From Streptomyces sp. SLBN-118 (GTDB taxonomy: Bacteria > Actinomycetota > Actinomycetes > Streptomycetales > Streptomycetaceae): a DNA stretch of 64,000 nucleotides. The stretch spans positions 1,612,001 through 1,676,000 of the forward strand of contig NZ_VFNP01000002.1 of the NCBI RefSeq assembly GCF_006715635.1. The letters run 5' to 3'. The position numbers and the translations under genes were made by a program. Of the stretch, positions 23,733-33,515 are shown piece after piece. The notes beneath the pieces are model-generated. The model was not told the origin of the DNA. It made no database searches and saw nothing but the letters and a program-made list of their open reading frames with translations. Position 1 is the stretch's first letter. Every line of letters begins with the position of its first letter.

Positions 23733-24842
23733 ATGGAGCGGACTGCCGCACTGCGACTGGACGCGGAATGGACCAAGATCAGGTCCCGCAGGGCCGGCGT
23801 CTCACCTCGCGAACGCGAGCGCCTGCTGAGGGATCTCATCGCGGCGCTCTCCCCGCACGCCGAGGACGACCTCGCCCTCACCGCCCGGCTCAGCCTGCGA
23901 TACGGCGATCTCGCCCGGCACCACTTCGACACGGGCCGCCGAGCCGAGGCCCTGAAGGCGATTCGCGAGGCGGTCCGGCGCTGCGAGGGGCCCGCCGGGC
24001 ACGACGACGAGCACGCCCGCTGGTACGCAAGGGCACTGATCAGCCAGGCCGTCTATCTCGCCGAGCCGCTCAGCGACGAACTGGGCATGCCGCGGTACGC
24101 CTTCCCGCCGGACGGCGAGCGGCCTTCCCCCGAAGACCAGGCGGACGGGCACACCGCTCTCGCGGCCACCCTGCGGGCGATCCAGGTCTGGGAGCGCCTC
24201 GACCAGACCGAACCGCGCAACCGTGAGGGCCTGGCCCAGGCCCATGTCTTCCTGGGCGACCGTCTTGAGGAACTGGGGCAGCCGGCGGACGCGGCGGCCT
24301 GGGCGGTGCGGGCGGAGCGCGAGTTCCACGCCCTGTGGCCGAACCCCGACGCTTGCGAGCCAACCCATGCCGCTGCTCTGGAGCACCTGAGCGACCAGCT
24401 GGAGCGCAGGCTGCGGCGATGCACCTTCGACGGCGGGCTGACGCGGCTGCGCTCACAGGGCCTGCTTCCGCAGCGGCTGCTGCCGCTCGCGGTGGTGGCG
24501 GCGCGTATCGAGGGCGTGGAGCCGGACGCGATCGCCGAGGGTCTCGACCTGGACGGCACGGAGGTGCGGCGGATCCTGCGGGCGCGGTCGTGGCGTGCGG
24601 TGTGGCGGTTCGACGTACGCGACGGAGCCGACGGGTCCTGGACCCCGATGAGGCACCCCTGGCGCGGCGCGGACGCGGTGACGGACCGCAGCGCGGAGGC
24701 GGTCGCGGCCGAACTGACGGATGCGTTTGTGCACTCGCCGGACCGCCCGCCGCCGTCGGTGGCATGGCGGATCGCGGTGTGGTGGGAAGAGGAGGAGCAT
24801 CTCGACGGCTCGCGCTACCGGCGGACGTTCGAGCCGTCATGA
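23733..24842 (+). CDS. TPR-like helical protein of unknown function
   Basis: 369 residues, soluble, almost entirely helical. The first ~210 residues look like tetratricopeptide-type repeats (LTARLSLRYGDLARHHFDTG, AHVFLGDRLEELGQPADAA). A middle segment, LPLAVVAARIEGVEPDAIAE plus GTEVRRILRARSW, resembles a helix-turn-helix. The C-terminus is acidic and aromatic (RIAVWWEEEEHLDG). Start ATG 23733 has GGGAGG 6 bases upstream. Same strand as the ABC genes and 86 bases after them, possibly a separate unit. I do not recognise the family. Confidence 0.7.
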   Translation: MERTAALRLDAEWTKIRSRRAGVSPRERERLLRDLIAALSPHAEDDLALTARLSLRYGDLARHHFDTGRRAEALKAIREAVRRCEGPAGHDDEHARWYARALISQAVYLAEPLSDELGMPRYAFPPDGERPSPEDQADGHTALAATLRAIQVWERLDQTEPRNREGLAQAHVFLGDRLEELGQPADAAAWAVRAEREFHALWPNPDACEPTHAAALEHLSDQLERRLRRCTFDGGLTRLRSQGLLPQRLLPLAVVAARIEGVEPDAIAEGLDLDGTEVRRILRARSWRAVWRFDVRDGADGSWTPMRHPWRGADAVTDRSAEAVAAELTDAFVHSPDRPPPSVAWRIAVWWEEEEHLDGSRYRRTFEPS

Positions 24843-24894
24843 CCCGGGCGTGGCGACGGCGCCGCGTCGACACCCTGGTGACGGAGCTCTCCCG

Positions 24895-24936
24895 GGCGGG
24901 GCACCCCCGGACCCCGGGCATGCACGGGGCCCCGCC
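24895..24936. terminator. GC-rich hairpin before ctaA
   Basis: GGCGGGGC pairs with GCCCCGCC; the 26-base interval contains a further CCCGG/CCGGG stem. It lies 52 bases after the preceding stop and directly abuts the ctaA -10 element. Confidence 0.5.
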
Positions 24937-24949
24937 TACGATAGGGCCC

Positions 24950-25909
24950 GTGCAAACCCCCCTCGCCTATATCGCCCAGCGCTGGACACCCACCCCGCGG
25001 ACCGTCCGGCGTGCCGCTCTCTCCGCCGTCGTGATGAGCGTGGTCATCATCGTCACCGGCGGCGCGGTCCGGCTGACCGGCTCCGGCCTGGGCTGCGACA
25101 CCTGGCCCAAGTGCACGGACGACAGCCTCTTCGCCACGCCCGAGCAGGGCATCCACGGCGCGATCGAGTTCGGCAACCGGATGCTGACGTACGTACTGTC
25201 GGCCGCCGTCGGCTGGGCGATCGTCGCGGCGAGCGCGGCCCGGCCCCGCCGCCGCGGGCTGTCCCGGCTGGCCTGGTCGCAGTTCTGGATCGTCATGGGC
25301 AATGCCGTCCTCGGCGGCATCACCGTATGGGCGGGCCTCAACCCGTGGACCGTGGCGGGGCACTTCCTGCTCGCCACCGGGCTCCTCACGGTCACCACGG
25401 TCACCTGGCATCGGGCCGGTGAGGGGGACGGCGCCCCGCGCCCACGCGTCCCGCGCCCGGTGCGCAAACTGTCCTGGGCGATCGTCGTCACCTCCGTGCT
25501 GCTGATCGCGCTCGGCACCTCGGTGACCGGCTCCGGCAAGCACGCCGGCGACAGCAGCGATGTTCCGCGTATGCCCTGGGACTGGGCGGACGCCGCGCAC
25601 GTCCACGCGATCGGCGCCTGGGTCGTCTGTGCGCTGGCCGTCGCGATGTGGCTGCTGCTGCGCGTGGTCGACGCCCCCGACGACACCCGGGCACGCGCCC
25701 GCGATCTGCTGATCGTGCTGCTCGCGCAGGGGGCGATCGGTTACGTCCAGTACTTCACGCATGTCCCCGAGGCCCTGGTCGCCGCCCATATGCTCGGCTC
25801 CGCGCTGATGTGGATCGCGGTGGTGCGGCTCGCGCTGAGCCTGCGTGAGCGCCCGGAGTCGTCGGCGGCTCTCCCGGCCCGGGCCGAGTCCGCGCTATCG
25901 AATGTCTGA
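24950..25909 (+). CDS. ctaA: Heme A synthase (CtaA/COX15)
   Basis: 319 residues, eight predicted membrane helices. Converts heme O to heme A for aa3-type cytochrome oxidase. Conserved features: GGAVRLTGSGLGCDTWPKC with the paired cysteines, EFGNRML, the helix histidines in WTVAGHFLLA, HVHAIGAW and VAAHMLGSAL, and the internal repeat TSVTGSGKHAGD. Start GTG 24950: TACGAT lies 7 bases upstream and there is no Shine-Dalgarno site, so probably leaderless. Its partner ctaB is 1.5 kb away on the other strand. Overlaps the next convergent gene by 15 bases. Confidence 0.92.
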   Translation: MQTPLAYIAQRWTPTPRTVRRAALSAVVMSVVIIVTGGAVRLTGSGLGCDTWPKCTDDSLFATPEQGIHGAIEFGNRMLTYVLSAAVGWAIVAASAARPRRRGLSRLAWSQFWIVMGNAVLGGITVWAGLNPWTVAGHFLLATGLLTVTTVTWHRAGEGDGAPRPRVPRPVRKLSWAIVVTSVLLIALGTSVTGSGKHAGDSSDVPRMPWDWADAAHVHAIGAWVVCALAVAMWLLLRVVDAPDDTRARARDLLIVLLAQGAIGYVQYFTHVPEALVAAHMLGSALMWIAVVRLALSLRERPESSAALPARAESALSNV

Positions 25910-26998
25910 CGGCCCGCTGTCCGGCAGTCCGTAGACGCGGCGGGCGTTGCCCGCGGCGATCATCCCGGCGACCCGGTCCGCGTCCGTACGGGACCAGGCA
26001 CCGTCGCCCACCCAGTCACCGAGCACTCGCGCCAGCGCCTCCTTGAAGATCCGCGCGCCCACCACATGCAGTTCGGGCAGCCCGCGCGCGCCGCTGGAGA
26101 AGAGCAGCTTCCCGAACGGCGCCAGCTCCAGGATCTCGGCGAGCACGGCCGCCGCCCGCGCCCCCGTATGCACGAGGGCGGGCCCCAGATCGGCGTACAC
26201 ATGCGGGAAGACGCTCGCCAGATGTGCGGCGTGACGGTGGTACGGATAGCCGTGCAGCAGCACCAGATCGGTGCCGAGACCCGCCGAGGCGGCCGCGAAA
26301 CCGGTCATCAGCATCGGGTCCTCGACGCCGACGTGCAGCTGGAGCGGCAGTCCCGAGGCCACCGCGATCCACAGCAGGTGCCGCACCAGCACCGGATCGG
26401 TGAGCGTGCCGCCGACCTGCCGTCCGCCCAGCCAGCGCCCTGCGGCCCCGCGCACTTCCCCGGGGCCGGGCGGCTCCGGGGCCAGGGCGAGTCCGTGCCC
26501 CACAGCCGCGACCGAGGTGAAGGCGACGGCGGATGCGGCGGCCCCGTGTACGGCCTCGGCGAGGTTCGTGAGGAAGCTGTCGACGGTGCCCGAGGTGTCG
26601 GCGACCTGTTCGGCGAGCAGTTCGAGGCGGACGATCTCCCGGGCCTCGGCCGCACCCGCGGCGGCGATCTCGGGTGGCCCGGTGAGGTCGCCGGGCAGTC
26701 CGGTGTCCACCAGATAGGTGGAGATCCCGCTGCCCCTCAGCAGCCGTCTGCCCGCCTCCAGTACACCGAGCTCGCGGCGGCGGGCGAGGTAGTGGGCGGG
26801 CGGGCAGTGCGCCTCAAGACCGAGCAGCGGCGGGCACCAGCGCCGTACCGCGAAGCCCGTCTGGGTGTCGAAGAACGTGGTTCCGGGTGCGGGCGGCCCG
26901 GCGGTCCTGCCCAGGTGCGCCTCGAAGGTGCCGAGGCCCAGCTCTGTACGGAGGACGCCGTGGCAGTACTGGTCCACGAGGGTCGGGGTGTCGATCAT
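25895..26998 (-). CDS. Amidohydrolase-family protein (FluG-like, metal-dependent TIM barrel)
   Basis: 367 residues. Amidohydrolase 2 pattern: TLVDQYCHGVL in place of the usual DxHxH, LQLHVGVEDPM, LVLLHGYPYHRHAA, VYADLGPALVHTG and a C-terminal IAAGNARRVYGLP. Histidines and aspartates suitable for a mononuclear metal site are present. Such proteins are often associated with glutamine-synthetase-like ligases in amide or polyamine catabolism, but none is nearby. Start ATG 26998 has GGGAG. The C-terminal 15 bases overlap ctaA on the opposite strand. Substrate unknown. Confidence 0.72.
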   Translation of the reverse strand: MIDTPTLVDQYCHGVLRTELGLGTFEAHLGRTAGPPAPGTTFFDTQTGFAVRRWCPPLLGLEAHCPPAHYLARRRELGVLEAGRRLLRGSGISTYLVDTGLPGDLTGPPEIAAAGAAEAREIVRLELLAEQVADTSGTVDSFLTNLAEAVHGAAASAVAFTSVAAVGHGLALAPEPPGPGEVRGAAGRWLGGRQVGGTLTDPVLVRHLLWIAVASGLPLQLHVGVEDPMLMTGFAAASAGLGTDLVLLHGYPYHRHAAHLASVFPHVYADLGPALVHTGARAAAVLAEILELAPFGKLLFSSGARGLPELHVVGARIFKEALARVLGDWVGDGAWSRTDADRVAGMIAAGNARRVYGLPDSGPSDIR

Positions 26999-27063
26999 CG
27001 GGGCTCCCAGTCGTGGACCGTGCTTCCACAGTCCTAACGGGTGACACCCCGACGAGGTGTTGC

Positions 27064-27384
27064 TCAGCCGTTGGAAGGACCGCCGAGCTGGATGCCTGCC
27101 ATCCGGCTCCACTCGTACGGACCTGTGCGCACCTTGGCGGCGAACTCGCCGTCGAACGACTCGTGCAGCGTGATTCCGGCCTTCTCGGCCGCGGCCTCGG
27201 CGATGGAGTGGTTCGGCGCGACGAGGTCGCCCCAGCCACCGTCCTCGCCGACGAGCACGATGCGGGTGCCCATCTGGCCTATGTACGCGAGCTGCCCCTC
27301 GGCGCCGCCGTGTGCCTTGGAGAAGGCGCCGATCTGCTTGGCGAGCCTGGCCGCCTTGCGCTCTGCCTGCTTGGTGTCTGCCAT
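27064..27384 (-). CDS. Small conserved actinobacterial protein of unknown function
   Basis: 106 residues. Basic helical N-terminus (ADTKQAERKAARLAKQIGAF) followed by a mixed alpha/beta part with GTRIVLVGEDGGWGDLVAPN and TGPYEWSRMAGIQLGG. No signal peptide or membrane segment. Start ATG 27384: TAGCAT lies 7 bases before it with no Shine-Dalgarno site, suggesting leaderless translation. Sits between the amidohydrolase and ctaB on the same strand. Function not known. Confidence 0.75.
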   Translation of the reverse strand: MADTKQAERKAARLAKQIGAFSKAHGGAEGQLAYIGQMGTRIVLVGEDGGWGDLVAPNHSIAEAAAEKAGITLHESFDGEFAAKVRTGPYEWSRMAGIQLGGPSNG

Positions 27385-27441
27385 GCCCGCGATGCTACTC
27401 GCCGGTAGGGCGAATGTGCCAGCAGGAACCAACCGCTGGAC

Positions 27442-28389
27442 CTAGCTGAGGAACGGGTCGATCGCGACGGCCACGAAGAGCAGCGACACATAGGTGATGG
27501 ACCAGTGGAAGAGCCGCATCTCCTTGAGCTTGCCGCCCGTCTCGCCCGCCTTGGCGCGGTTCTGCAGGGAGTGCGCCTCCCAGAGCCACCAGCCGCCCGA
27601 CGCGAGCGCCACCGTTGTGTAGAACCAGCCGGTGTAGCCGAGCGGCGTGAGCAGCAGCGAGACCGCGACCATCACCCAGCTGTAGAGGACGATCTGGCGG
27701 GCGACGACCCGGTTGGAGGCGACGACGGGGAGCATCGGGACGCCCACGCGCGCGTAGTCCTCCTTGACCTTCATGGACAGCGGCCAGTAGTGCGGCGGCG
27801 TCCAGAAGAAGATGACCAGGAAGAGGATCACCGCTGCCCACGACATCGAGTTGGTGACGGCCGACCAGCCGATGAGGACCGGCATACAGCCCGCGATGCC
27901 ACCCCAGACGATGTTCTGGGCGGTACGGCGCTTGAGGATCATCGTGTAGACGACGACGTAGAAGAGCAGGGCGCCGAGCGACAGGGCTGCGGACAGCCAG
28001 TTGACCAGCAGTCCGAACCAGAGCGTCGAGACGACGGTGAGGACGAGGCCGAAGACGAGGCCCTCGCGCGGCGACACCATTCCGGTGACCAGCGGGCGCT
28101 GGGACGTGCGGTCCATCAGCGCGTCGATGTCGCGGTCGATGTACATGTTCAGCGCGTTGGCGCCACCCGCGGACAGGTAGCCGCCGATACACGTCGTGAG
28201 CACAAGCCAGAGGTCGGGGACATCCTGTGCGGCCAGGAACATCACCGGGACGGTGGTGATCAGCAGCAGTTCGATGATCCGCGGCTTGGTCAGCGCCACG
28301 AATGCCTTGACGCGGGCCCCGAACGGCCGATGGCCCCCCGGGCTGGGAGTCAAGACGACCCCTGCGGGTCGGGACTCGACGGCCGTCAC
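27442..28389 (-). CDS. ctaB: Protoheme IX farnesyltransferase (heme O synthase)
   Basis: 315 residues, UbiA-type membrane prenyltransferase with about nine helices. Transfers a farnesyl group to heme b giving heme O, the substrate of CtaA. Both Asp-rich motifs are visible: [20 protein letters not shown] and [17 protein letters not shown]. Start GTG 28389 has AGGGG 5 bases upstream. Divergent from tkt; a TAGAGT hexamer (28463-28468, minus strand) may be its -10. Supplies cytochrome oxidase cofactor. Confidence 0.92.
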   Translation of the reverse strand: MTAVESRPAGVVLTPSPGGHRPFGARVKAFVALTKPRIIELLLITTVPVMFLAAQDVPDLWLVLTTCIGGYLSAGGANALNMYIDRDIDALMDRTSQRPLVTGMVSPREGLVFGLVLTVVSTLWFGLLVNWLSAALSLGALLFYVVVYTMILKRRTAQNIVWGGIAGCMPVLIGWSAVTNSMSWAAVILFLVIFFWTPPHYWPLSMKVKEDYARVGVPMLPVVASNRVVARQIVLYSWVMVAVSLLLTPLGYTGWFYTTVALASGGWWLWEAHSLQNRAKAGETGGKLKEMRLFHWSITYVSLLFVAVAIDPFLS

Positions 28390-28736
28390 GCACACCCCTG
28401 ACAGAGAATTCCCAGCAAGCTCCCGGAGTGAGGACCGGGTGAAGACTTGCGCGTACCACGCCACTCTAGACGTTGCCCAGACACCGATCTTCGCGGGGGT
28501 GGCCTCGTGTTGAGCGGCGGCCGGGCGGTGTGCGTATACATCGCCGACAGGCGCGGACGCGGCTGTCGCGGCACCCTGGCCGTGTCTGCCGTTTTGAATG
28601 GCGAGCACTCGAAAAGCCGGGCGTTGCTCCGGGGGTAGGCTCGTCACCGCCGCGGGTCCTGAGACCGGGTGGCCGCAAGCCCGGTGCTTCCGTCGTCGCC
28701 GGGATACGAACATGTGGAGAGGAGCCCTGACCCAGG
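28390..28736. promoter_or_regulatory. Divergent promoter region ctaB / tkt
   Basis: 347 bases without a gene. Toward ctaB, TAGAGT at 28463-28468 (minus strand) is a good -10. Toward tkt, TAGGCT at 28636-28641 is a candidate -10, giving a roughly 90-base leader. I find no convincing matching -35 boxes and no operator. Confidence 0.4.
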
Positions 28737-30824
28737 GTGAGCACCAAGCCGACCACCACAGACCTCGAGTGGACCGATCTGGACCAGCGGGCTGTTGATA
28801 CCGTCCGCGTCCTGGCCATGGATTCCGTACAGAAGGTCGGCAACGGCCACCCCGGTACGGCCATGAGCCTCGCGCCCGCCGCCTATGTGCTGTTCCAGAA
28901 GCTGATGCGGCACGACCCCGCCGACGCGGACTGGACCGGCCGCGACCGTTTCGTGCTGTCCGCCGGGCACTCGTCGCTGACGCTCTACATCCAGCTCTAC
29001 CTGGCCGGGTACGGCCTTGAGCTGGACGATCTCAAGGCGTTCAGGATGTGGGGCTCCAAGACCCCCGGCCACCCGGAATACGGGCACACGACGGGCGTCG
29101 AGACGACGACCGGCCCGCTCGGCCAGGGTGTCGCCAACGCGGTGGGCATGGCCATGTCCGCCCGCTACGAGCGCGGCCTGTTCGACCCGGACGCCGCTCC
29201 GGGCACCTCCCCGTTCGACCACACCATCTGGGCCATCGCGGGCGACGGCTGCCTCCAGGAGGGCATCTCCGCGGAGGCGTCCTCGCTGGCCGGGCACCAG
29301 AAGCTGGGCAACCTGGTGCTGCTGTGGGACGACAACCACATCTCCATCGAGGGCGACACGGAGACGGCCGTCTCCGAGGACACCCTCAAGCGGTACGAGG
29401 CATACGGCTGGCATGTGCAGCGCGTCGAGCAGCTGCCGAGCGGCGACCTCGACCCGGCCGGTCTCTATCGTGCTCTGAAGGCGGCGCAGGCCGAGACCGA
29501 GCGCCCCTCCTTCATCGCGGCCCGCTCGATCATCGCCTGGCCCGCCCCGCACGCGCAGAACACCGAGGCCGCGCACGGCTCGGCGCTCGGCGACGAGGAG
29601 GTCGCGGCCACGAAGCGCGTCCTGGGCTTCGACCCGGAGAAGAGCTTCGAGGTCTCCGAGGCCGTCCTCGCGCACACCCGTGAGGCACTCGACCGCGGCC
29701 GTGAGGCGCGGGGCGAGTGGGAGAAGACCTTCGCCGCGTGGCGTACCGCCAACCCGCAGCGCGCCGCCGAGTTCGACCGGATCCGCGCGGGCGAGCTGCC
29801 CGCGGGCTGGGAGGAGAAGCTGCCGGAGTTCGAGACCGGCAAGGGTGTCGCCACCCGCGCCGCCTCCGGCAAGATCCTCCAGGCGCTGGGCGCGGTCATC
29901 CCCGAGCTGTGGGGCGGCTCCGCCGACCTGGCCGGCTCGAACAACACGACGATCGACAAGACGTCCTCGTTCCTGCCCGACGGCAACCCGCTGCCGGGCG
30001 CGGACAAGTACGGCCGCACGATCCACTTCGGCATCCGCGAGCACGCCATGGCCGCGACCATGAACGGCATCACGCTGCACGGCAACACCCGTGTCTACGG
30101 CGGCACTTTCCTGGTGTTCTCCGACTACATGCGCAACGCCGTGCGGCTCGCCGCGCTGATGCACCTGCCCGTGACGCACGTGTGGACGCACGACTCGATC
30201 GGTCTCGGCGAGGACGGTCCGACCCACCAGCCCATCGAGCATCTGGCCTCGCTGCGCGCCATCCCGGGCCTGAACGTCGTCCGCCCGGCCGACGCGAACG
30301 AGACCGCGATCGCCTGGCGCGAGATCCTCAAGCGCTACACCAAGAAGTTCGGCGTGGGCGCCCCGCACGGCCTCGCACTGACCCGCCAGGGTGTGCCGAC
30401 GTACGAGCGCAACGAGGAAGCCGCCAAGGGCGGTTACGTGATGTTCGACGCCGAGGGCGGCAAGCCCGAGGTGGTCCTCATCGGTACCGGCTCCGAGGTG
30501 CAGCTCGCCGTCGAGGCGCGCGAGCAGCTGCAGGCCGCGGGCATCCCTACCCGGGTCGTCTCGATGCCGTGTGTCGAGTGGTTCGAGGAGCAGGACCAGC
30601 AGTACCGCGACTCGGTGCTGCCGCCGGCCGTGAAGGCTCGCGTGGCAGTCGAGGCCGGTATCGGTCTGACCTGGCACCGTTTCGTGGGAGACGCCGGTCG
30701 CATCGTTTCGCTGGAGCACTTCGGCGCTTCGGCCGACGGCAAGGTTCTCTTCCGTGAGTTCGGCTTCACTGGCGATGCGGTGGCCGCTGCCGCGCGGGAA
30801 TCTCTTGAGGCCGCGGCGCGCTGA
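28737..30824 (+). CDS. tkt: Transketolase
   Basis: 695 residues, TPP-dependent. Moves two-carbon units between pentose, triose and hexose phosphates. Landmarks: [34 protein letters not shown], the TPP/Mg motif [19 protein letters not shown], and the central pyrimidine-domain motif [14 protein letters not shown] with the essential Glu. Start GTG 28737, with AGG directly before it and GGAG about 15 bases upstream; spacing is poor, so the start is slightly uncertain. First gene of the tkt-tal-zwf-opcA-pgl operon. Confidence 0.93.
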   Translation: MSTKPTTTDLEWTDLDQRAVDTVRVLAMDSVQKVGNGHPGTAMSLAPAAYVLFQKLMRHDPADADWTGRDRFVLSAGHSSLTLYIQLYLAGYGLELDDLKAFRMWGSKTPGHPEYGHTTGVETTTGPLGQGVANAVGMAMSARYERGLFDPDAAPGTSPFDHTIWAIAGDGCLQEGISAEASSLAGHQKLGNLVLLWDDNHISIEGDTETAVSEDTLKRYEAYGWHVQRVEQLPSGDLDPAGLYRALKAAQAETERPSFIAARSIIAWPAPHAQNTEAAHGSALGDEEVAATKRVLGFDPEKSFEVSEAVLAHTREALDRGREARGEWEKTFAAWRTANPQRAAEFDRIRAGELPAGWEEKLPEFETGKGVATRAASGKILQALGAVIPELWGGSADLAGSNNTTIDKTSSFLPDGNPLPGADKYGRTIHFGIREHAMAATMNGITLHGNTRVYGGTFLVFSDYMRNAVRLAALMHLPVTHVWTHDSIGLGEDGPTHQPIEHLASLRAIPGLNVVRPADANETAIAWREILKRYTKKFGVGAPHGLALTRQGVPTYERNEEAAKGGYVMFDAEGGKPEVVLIGTGSEVQLAVEAREQLQAAGIPTRVVSMPCVEWFEEQDQQYRDSVLPPAVKARVAVEAGIGLTWHRFVGDAGRIVSLEHFGASADGKVLFREFGFTGDAVAAAARESLEAAAR

Positions 30825-30858
30825 CGCCCGTATACGACAAGTAGGAGATGCAACTCTC

Positions 30859-31977
30859 ATGACAGACGCACTCAAGCGCCTCTCCGACGAAGGCGTCGCG
30901 ATCTGGCTCGACGACCTGTCCCGCAAGCGGATCACGTCCGGCAATCTCGCCGAACTGATCGACCAGCAGCACGTCGTGGGCGTCACCACCAACCCCTCGA
31001 TCTTCCAGAAGGCGATCTCGCACGGTGACGGTTACGAGCAGCAGCTCGCCGACCTCGCCGTGCGCAAGGTGACCGTCGAGGAAGCCGTACGCATGATCAC
31101 GACGGCGGACGTCCGCGACGCCGCCGACATCCTGCGCCCGGTCTTCGACGCCACCGGCGGCCAGGACGGCCGGGTCTCCATCGAGGTCGACCCGCGCCTG
31201 GCGCACAACACCCCGGCCACGATCGCCGAGGCCAAGCAGCTGGCCTGGCTGGTGGACCGTCCCAACACCCTCATCAAGATCCCGGCGACAAAGGCCGGTC
31301 TGCCGGCGATCACCGAGGTCATCGGCAAGGGCATCAGCGTCAATGTCACGCTGATCTTCTCGCTGGAGCGCTACCGCGAGGTCATGGACGCCTACCTGGC
31401 CGGTCTGGAGAAGGCCAAGGCCGCAGGCCTGGACCTGTCCAAGATCCAGTCCGTCGCCTCGTTCTTCGTGTCCCGCGTGGACACCGAGATCGACAAGCGT
31501 CTGGACGCGCTGGGCACGCCCGAGGCGAAGGAGGCCCGCGGAAAGGCGGCCGTCGCCAACGCCCGTCTGGCCTACGAGGCGTACGAAGAGGTCTTCAGCA
31601 GCGACCGCTGGTCCGCGCTCGACAAGGCGCAGGCCAATAAGCAGCGTCCGCTGTGGGCCTCGACCGGCGTCAAGGACCCGTCGTACAAGGACACGCTGTA
31701 CGTCGACGACCTGGTCGCGCCCGGCACGGTGAACACCATGCCGGAGGCCACCCTCGACGCCACCGCCGACCACGGCGAGATCACCGGTGACGCCGTGCGC
31801 GGCACCTACGAGCAGGCGCGTGCCGACCTCGACGCGGTCGCGAAGCTCGGGATCTCCTACGACGATGTCGTCCAGGTCCTCGAGGACGAGGGTGTCGAGA
31901 AGTTCGCCGTGTCCTGGAACGACCTGCTCAAGTCGACCGAGGCCGAACTCAGGCGCCTCGCTCCTTCGGAGGGCTGA
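30859..31977 (+). CDS. tal: Transaldolase
   Basis: 372 residues, the long actinobacterial type. Transfers a dihydroxyacetone unit from sedoheptulose-7-phosphate to glyceraldehyde-3-phosphate. [15 protein letters not shown] near the N-terminus, the Schiff-base lysine in [11 protein letters not shown], and [15 protein letters not shown] are diagnostic. It starts 34 bases after tkt with GGAG 11 bases upstream. Followed by zwf after only 5 bases. Intact. Confidence 0.94.
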   Translation: MTDALKRLSDEGVAIWLDDLSRKRITSGNLAELIDQQHVVGVTTNPSIFQKAISHGDGYEQQLADLAVRKVTVEEAVRMITTADVRDAADILRPVFDATGGQDGRVSIEVDPRLAHNTPATIAEAKQLAWLVDRPNTLIKIPATKAGLPAITEVIGKGISVNVTLIFSLERYREVMDAYLAGLEKAKAAGLDLSKIQSVASFFVSRVDTEIDKRLDALGTPEAKEARGKAAVANARLAYEAYEEVFSSDRWSALDKAQANKQRPLWASTGVKDPSYKDTLYVDDLVAPGTVNTMPEATLDATADHGEITGDAVRGTYEQARADLDAVAKLGISYDDVVQVLEDEGVEKFAVSWNDLLKSTEAELRRLAPSEG

Positions 31978-31982
31978 CCACC

Positions 31983-33515
31983 TTGTCCGGTATTGGCGGA
32001 GCCAACCCGCTCCGTGACGCCGCAGACCGACGGCTCCCGCGTATCGCGGGGCCGTCGGGCCTGGTCATCTTTGGCGTTACGGGCGATTTGTCACGTAAAA
32101 AGTTGATGCCTGCCATCTACGACCTGGCCAATCGCGGCCTGCTGCCGCCGGGCTTCTCGCTCATCGGCTTCGCCCGCCGCGAGTGGAAGCACGAGGACTT
32201 CGCCCAGGAGGTCCACGACGCCGTCAAGTCCCACGCCCGTACGCCGTTCCGCGAGGAGGTCTGGCAGCAGCTCATCCAGGGGATGCGCTTCGTCCAGGGC
32301 GATTTCGGCGACGACGACGCCTTCGAGACGCTGAAGTCCACCATCGAGGACCTGGACAAGGAGCAGGGCACCGGCGGCAATTTCGCCTTCTACCTCTCTG
32401 TGCCGCCGAAATTCTTCCCCAAGGTCGTCCAGCAGCTCAAGAAGCACGGCCTGGCCGACCAGACGGACGGCTCCTGGCGCCGCGCGGTCATCGAGAAGCC
32501 CTTCGGCCACGACCTCGTCTCCGCCATGGAGCTCAACCAGGTGGTGCACGAGGTCTTCCCGGCCAACGAGGTCTTCCGGATCGACCACTACCTCGGCAAG
32601 GAGACGGTCCAGAACATCCTGGCGCTGCGGTTCGCCAACACGCTCTTCGAGCCGATCTGGAACCGCTCGTACGTCGACCATGTCCAGATCACCATGGCCG
32701 AGGACATCGGCATCGGCGGCCGCGCCGGCTACTACGACGGCATCGGCGCCGCCCGTGACGTCATCCAGAACCACCTGCTCCAGTTGCTCGCGCTGACCGC
32801 GATGGAGGAGCCCGCCTCCTTCGACGCGGACGCGCTCGCGGCCGAGAAGACCAAGGTACTCGGCGCGGTGAAGCTGCCCAAGGACCTGGCCACCGGCACC
32901 GTGCGCGCGCAGTACGCCGCGGGCTGGCAGGGCGGCGAGAAGGCCGTCGGCTACCTCCAGGAAGACGGCATCGACCCCAAGTCGAAGACCGACACCTACG
33001 CGGCCGTCAAGCTGGAGATCGACAACCGCCGCTGGGCGGGCGTCCCGTTCTATCTCCGTACCGGCAAGCGGCTCGGCCGCAGGGTCACCGAGATCGCGGT
33101 GGTCTTCCAGCGCGCCCCGCACTCCCCCTTCGACCGCACGGCCACCCAGGAGCTGGGGCAGAACGCCCTGGTGATCCGGGTCCAGCCGGACGAGGGTGTG
33201 ACGATGCGGTTCGGCTCGAAGGTGCCGGGCACCTCGATGGAGGTCCGGGATGTCTCGATGGACTTCGCGTACGGCGAGTCCTTCACCGAATCCAGCCCCG
33301 AGGCGTACGAGCGCCTCATCCTCGACGTCCTGCTCGGCGACTCCAACCTCTTCCCGAGGCTGGCCGAGGTCGAGCTCTCCTGGAAGATCCTGGACCCGAT
33401 CGAGCAGTTCTGGGACAAGCACGGCAAGCCCGCGCAGTACCAGGCCGGTACGTGGGGCCCGGTCGAGGCGGACGAAATGCTCGCACGAGACGGACGGAGC
33501 TGGCGTCGGCCATGA
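31983..33515 (+). CDS. zwf: Glucose-6-phosphate dehydrogenase
   Basis: 510 residues. Oxidises glucose-6-phosphate to 6-phosphoglucono-1,5-lactone with NADP. The N-terminal Rossmann motif is VIFGVTGDLSRKKLMPA; active-site RIDHYLGKETVQNIL and EKPFGHD are present. Start is TTG 31983, supported by GGAGGG nine bases before it and by the natural N-terminus. Its last bases overlap opcA (ATGA). In actinobacteria activity depends on OpcA, the next gene. Confidence 0.94.
   Translation: MSGIGGANPLRDAADRRLPRIAGPSGLVIFGVTGDLSRKKLMPAIYDLANRGLLPPGFSLIGFARREWKHEDFAQEVHDAVKSHARTPFREEVWQQLIQGMRFVQGDFGDDDAFETLKSTIEDLDKEQGTGGNFAFYLSVPPKFFPKVVQQLKKHGLADQTDGSWRRAVIEKPFGHDLVSAMELNQVVHEVFPANEVFRIDHYLGKETVQNILALRFANTLFEPIWNRSYVDHVQITMAEDIGIGGRAGYYDGIGAARDVIQNHLLQLLALTAMEEPASFDADALAAEKTKVLGAVKLPKDLATGTVRAQYAAGWQGGEKAVGYLQEDGIDPKSKTDTYAAVKLEIDNRRWAGVPFYLRTGKRLGRRVTEIAVVFQRAPHSPFDRTATQELGQNALVIRVQPDEGVTMRFGSKVPGTSMEVRDVSMDFAYGESFTESSPEAYERLILDVLLGDSNLFPRLAEVELSWKILDPIEQFWDKHGKPAQYQAGTWGPVEADEMLARDGRSWRRP

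Noticed and set aside
24335..24949. Extended upstream frame making a much longer CtaA
   Set aside because: The extra residues are Arg/Ala-rich noise overlapping the TPR-like gene in another frame; GTG 24950 gives the normal CtaA N-terminus with a -10 element in place.
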